Positions 35,334 through 37,662 of a stretch of 37,662 nt of DNA are shown in pieces. Both the position numbers and the translations under genes were made by a program. Every line of letters begins with the position of its first letter. Position 1 is the stretch's first letter. The DNA is from a virus: positions 1-37,662 of IMG/VR virus record IMGVR_UViG_3300009285_001844, one strand, 5' to 3'. Below the pieces are notes generated by a model. The model was not told the origin of the DNA, did no database searches, and saw nothing but the letters and a program-made list of their open reading frames with translations.

Positions 35334-35630
35334 CTACACAAATATTCTTGATACGTGATCTAATAAATCTAAGGCAACCCCGATAACTAATATTATGGCC
35401 AGAAAAGTTGCTACTATTTTTATCACGGCACAAAAGTTACCCTTGCCAACAGCACCGGCAACCATTTCAGCAACCCAACTCCCTACCGCTATTACCATGA
35501 GAATGACTATCTTGTTACCTACACCACCCCAGCCAAAAGTTTTAGACATCGTATTTCGCAAACCTTCCGACAATGCAAACGCAACCATTGGAGATAGTAG
35601 TAACCCGATTATTGCCGCAATATACCTCAT
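35334..35630 (-). CDS. Membrane protein, 98 aa
   Basis: Three hydrophobic helices ('YIAAIIGLLLSPMVAFAL', 'IVILMVIAVGSWVAEMVAG', 'IVATFLAIILVIGVAL') with a Gly/Trp loop 'KTFGWGGVGNK'. Resembles in size the small pilin- or channel-like proteins of conjugative elements. ATGA overlap with the relaxation-type gene. Confidence 0.66.
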   Translation of the reverse strand: MRYIAAIIGLLLSPMVAFALSEGLRNTMSKTFGWGGVGNKIVILMVIAVGSWVAEMVAGAVGKGNFCAVIKIVATFLAIILVIGVALDLLDHVSRIFV

Positions 35631-36271
35631 CCCAGCACCTCCCGGCGTAAATTTCCCACAAGATAACTTCTAAACTCCAACCCGTTTTTATTCTCCGACT
35701 TAATCATTTTGTTAATTTCCTTTAACTTTCGCTCGTCGTTAGTGACTATTAAAACGGCAGGAAACCGCTTAGTATGCTTTACCCACCATTGATCTGGTAA
35801 ATTATCGTACAACTTATTATATTTCCGCACCTTATCAAACTCGTTACCCGGATGATGAATGTCCATTTCGATAAACAGAAACCTAAACTGACCCGTGATT
35901 GTATTTTTAATAGCAATAAAGCAATCTGTAATTAGTATTTTCATGTCATAATTGAAGTCTACGGAGTAAATTTCCTCCCATGACTTCAATTGTCGCTCTA
36001 TCCAGATAACCGCCCAATTAAGCAATACGGTATGCTCTATCTGTTTAATTTCCTTCTGGAAGTATGCGTATGGTTCTTCTGGCGAATAACGGAAACGTCG
36101 TAACCTTAACTGATCGGTCAACCTCTTTAATCTTTGCTGACATTTTCTTTTACCAGATGCGGTCAATGGGAATAGTAATACCTGTACCTGTTCGGCGTTA
36201 AGACATTTATGACTACCTACGCGCCATGCTATTTCGTTATCGCGGCAATAGCCGTGTTTTCTGTGAGACAT
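35627..36271 (-). CDS. Replication-relaxation family protein
   Basis: 214 aa from ATG 36271 (GAGTGG upstream). 'EIAWRVGSHKCLNAEQVQVLLFP' begins a winged helix followed by 'CQQRLKRLTDQLRLRRFRY'; the C-terminal half 'KILITDCFIAIKNTITGQFRFLFIEMDIHH' has the acidic/basic nuclease-like core of the replication-relaxation family. Such proteins are encoded beside FtsK/TraG-like ATPases on Bacillota plasmids and integrative elements, presumably for replication initiation or mobilisation. Overlaps the FtsK gene end by 35 bases. Confidence 0.7.
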   Translation of the reverse strand: MSHRKHGYCRDNEIAWRVGSHKCLNAEQVQVLLFPLTASGKRKCQQRLKRLTDQLRLRRFRYSPEEPYAYFQKEIKQIEHTVLLNWAVIWIERQLKSWEEIYSVDFNYDMKILITDCFIAIKNTITGQFRFLFIEMDIHHPGNEFDKVRKYNKLYDNLPDQWWVKHTKRFPAVLIVTNDERKLKEINKMIKSENKNGLEFRSYLVGNLRREVLG

Positions 36272-36890
36272 TGCACCACTCGTTAAAAACATCCATATCC
36301 CTGCCTTTCAATAGATTTTTTGCCTGTTTGACTGGCAGGTGCATTGTCTGTACTTCCTTGGTATCCATACCAAACTTATATATCGCCCTGCCTTTTATTC
36401 CCGGCAAATGTGCGGCAATAGAGCAATTTTCACCTAGCACCATGCGACTATTTAATTCGTCGGCAACTTGAAAGCATAACCTCGCTTGGAACATTGCCCT
36501 TGTGTCGCCCGGCAAAACCTTTGTTGACGGTCTTTGTGTTGCCGCTATTACAGATATTCCAACCGCCCTAGCAAGTCTGGTTATGCGGTCAACTAACTTG
36601 ATTGTATCCTTGCAAGATATTTCTGCTAGTTCGTCAATCACGACAACAATAAATGGTAATGGTTCTTTCGCTGTTTTATTGTAGTCTTGAATTTTAACTA
36701 CCTTTGCCTTTTCTAATGTCCTTATACGCTGCTCCATGCCTTTCTCGACAGACTGCATCAACAATAACGCTTCTTCCTCTGTCTTTGCTAATGCCGCATA
36801 ATCCTTCAAATAGGCGAATTCTAACCGCTTTAGGTCAATAATTCCTATTCGTGCTACTGGCAGCAATGAAGCAATAAGGACATGCAGAAA
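36237..36890 (-). CDS. FtsK/SpoIIIE-type DNA translocase, truncated
   Basis: C-terminal part of an FtsK motor: 'RIGIIDLKRLEF', Walker B 'PFIVVVIDELAEI' (71-83), 'RITRLARAVGISVIAATQRPSTKVLPGDTRA' and the RecA-like C-terminus 'FQARLCFQVADELNSRMVLG'. Reading upstream the frame continues 'FLHVLIASLLP', which normally follows the P-loop GSGKSN, but before that the peptide is unrelated and no Walker A exists, so the gene is cut near 36,885. Such ATPases move DNA during conjugation or segregation. The true start is missing. Confidence 0.85.
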   Translation of the reverse strand, partial: FLHVLIASLLPVARIGIIDLKRLEFAYLKDYAALAKTEEEALLLMQSVEKGMEQRIRTLEKAKVVKIQDYNKTAKEPLPFIVVVIDELAEISCKDTIKLVDRITRLARAVGISVIAATQRPSTKVLPGDTRAMFQARLCFQVADELNSRMVLGENCSIAAHLPGIKGRAIYKFGMDTKEVQTMHLPVKQAKNLLKGRDMDVFNEWCNVSQKTRLLPR

Positions 36891-37013
36891 GTGCCGAAGC
36901 TCTACGGCAAAAACGTGAGTGCCCAGTGCATCGATGCGGTGGAAACGGTGCTGAAGAAGGGCGAGGTGTTCCGGTCAGATGAGGAACGACTGGGTAAACG
37001 AGAGGGGAATTAA
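36870..37013 (+). CDS. C-terminal fragment of an unknown protein
   Basis: Frame open from 36870 to TAA 37011: 'NKDMQKVPKLYGKNVSAQC' and 'AVETVLKKGEVFRSDEERLG'. GC-richer codons than anything to the left. No start with SD; probably the end of a gene whose beginning was lost at the join. Family not recognised. Confidence 0.45.
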   Translation, partial: SNKDMQKVPKLYGKNVSAQCIDAVETVLKKGEVFRSDEERLGKREGN

Positions 37014-37075
37014 GAATTACGAATTAAGCAACGGAGCATCTTCTTCCTTGATTCTTTATTCATTATTCTTAATTC
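37007..37075. repeat. Inverted repeat GAATTAAGAAT/ATTCTTAATTC
   Basis: Perfect 11-base arms at 37007-37017 and 37065-37075, with extra partial copies (GAATTAAG at 37021) between. Lies in the gap between the fragment and the membrane gene. This repeat style is frequent in candidate-phyla genomes as I recall. Confidence 0.6.
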
Positions 37076-37082
37076 TAGCCAC

Positions 37083-37662
37083 ATGCTCCAATGTCTCCGT
37101 GAACGGCTCACGCTCCTGCTCCTGGCTCTTCTGCCGCTGCACGCGCTTCTGGTGACCGTGGGCACGAGGCTCGTGATGGGCAAAGGCCACGCGCCGCTCC
37201 CGTACCTTGCGCTCTGGAAAGAGGCATTGTTGGGAGTGATTCTGCTGTTGATCGTGGCGGAGGTAGCCGCATCTTTCCGGTGGACTTCGGACTTCGGACT
37301 TCGGACTTCGGGTAGCAGATGGGATGTTATTGATGGATTGATCGTTGCGTTGCTGGTGCTCGGGCTCGTCGTCACGGCATTCACGCATGGAGATCTGAAG
37401 CTCGCACTGCTGGGGTTCCGGTACGACTTCATTCCGCTTGTTTCTTTCCTCGTCGCGCGTCGAGTGCAGTGGTCGGAAGCGTTTCAACGGATGGCGCTTA
37501 AGGTTCTTCTTGGAATCGGTGTCATTGTTTCCGCGTATGGCATTTTCACAGCGTTCTTGCCGATGAAATTTTTTCTGTGGCTCGGCTATTCCCCGGCACA
37601 CTCGCTCTACTTTGCCGACGGTCCGCTGGCCGCATTCCAACAAGTGAGCGAGACGGCGCTTC
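37083..37662 (+). CDS. Partial membrane protein, O-antigen-ligase-like
   Basis: Open from ATG 37083 through the right edge, 193 codons. Hydrophobic helices 'LTLLLLALLPLHALLVTVG', 'LLGVILLLIVAEVAASF', 'VIDGLIVALLVLGLVVTAF' and 'VLLGIGVIVSAYGIFTAFL', with a polar loop 'GFRYDFIPLVSFLVARRV', a pattern of O-antigen ligase/polymerase-type membrane proteins, here short of the catalytic loop. GC-rich codons differ from the phage part. The minus-strand frames over this region are shadows. Confidence 0.6.
   Translation, partial: MLQCLRERLTLLLLALLPLHALLVTVGTRLVMGKGHAPLPYLALWKEALLGVILLLIVAEVAASFRWTSDFGLRTSGSRWDVIDGLIVALLVLGLVVTAFTHGDLKLALLGFRYDFIPLVSFLVARRVQWSEAFQRMALKVLLGIGVIVSAYGIFTAFLPMKFFLWLGYSPAHSLYFADGPLAAFQQVSETAL
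37282..37302. repeat. Tandem repeat GGACTTC x3
   Basis: Three exact copies of a seven-base unit inside the membrane-protein gene, giving 'SDFGLRTS'. The same kind of short tandem unit is common in some candidate-phylum genomes. Confidence 0.6.

Noticed and set aside
37010-37643. Minus-strand frames of 140 and 195 residues at the right end
   Set aside because: Highly charged, low-complexity shadows of the plus-strand membrane gene.
1-37662. tRNA genes, CRISPR arrays and integrase
   Set aside because: No T-loop or acceptor-stem patterns, no regularly spaced repeats, and no recombinase motifs were seen on either strand by eye; a dedicated search would be needed to exclude a degenerate tRNA.

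Overview
The window looks like the leftward-reading early half of a large temperate phage, or phage-plasmid, of an endospore-forming Bacillota host. The evidence is a terminase small subunit and the first codons of a probable large subunit at the left edge, a DnaD-like replisome organiser with a DnaC-like loader, a RecT/SbcC-like recombination pair, RuvC-like and PD-(D/E)XK nucleases, Cro/CI-type repressors, a DUF3967-like tail protein and a Spo0E-type phosphatase. The DNA is AT-rich and genes are tightly packed with strong Shine-Dalgarno sites, many ATGA/TTGA overlaps and many TTG starts. I saw no tRNA, rRNA, CRISPR array, integrase or structural gene.

Layout. 1-2293 (minus): terminase region and a winged-helix protein behind an attenuator-like leader. 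2871-8675 (plus): an inverted cassette of 19 very small genes of unknown function. It starts at a promoter overlapped by ribbon-helix-helix (RHH) operator-like boxes and is punctuated by a GC-rich hairpin in front of almost every ribosome binding site. 8703-20975 (minus): a long operon driven by a promoter at 20994-21022. In order of transcription it holds a PD-(D/E)XK nuclease, replication organiser, DnaC, small genes, a C5 cytosine methyltransferase, a PAPS-reductase-like PP-loop protein, a thymidylate-synthase-family enzyme, DUF3310, a MazG-like protein, RuvC-like resolvase, and finally a DpdA-like transglycosylase, a queuosine-precursor transporter of the YhhQ type and an ArpU/RinA-like regulator. 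21088-21249 (plus): an RHH regulator divergent from that operon. 21253-28747 (minus): a second operon starting at a Cro-like XRE gene, with the SbcC-like ATPase, RecT, an MBL-fold protein, Spo0E-like protein and many zinc-ribbon miniproteins. 28963-30795 (plus): the CI-like XRE gene and a HTH/coiled-coil protein, separated by strong terminators. 30813-34552 (minus): a third operon of small mostly cysteine-rich proteins under an RHH gene and a near-consensus promoter. 34667-36890 (minus): two small membrane proteins, a replication-relaxation-type protein and an FtsK/SpoIIIE ATPase, a set more usual on conjugative elements or plasmids.

How the parts may work together: the XRE pair would decide lysogeny versus early expression, and RHH proteins would gate three separate units. 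The recombination and replication genes copy the genome. DpdA plus the transporter could import a 7-deazaguanine precursor from the host and insert it into phage DNA. The cytosine methyltransferase, PP-loop protein and thymidylate-synthase homologue add further possible base or backbone chemistry. The Spo0E-like protein could delay host sporulation.

The last ~770 bases (from about 36,885) do not belong with the rest: composition changes, the FtsK gene is cut just before its Walker A motif, and a plus-strand membrane protein resembling O-antigen-ligase-type proteins follows, with repeat styles I associate with candidate-phyla genomes. I read this as a chimeric join. Three further genes appear broken or frameshifted and one carries an in-frame TGA, so sequence errors are possible throughout.
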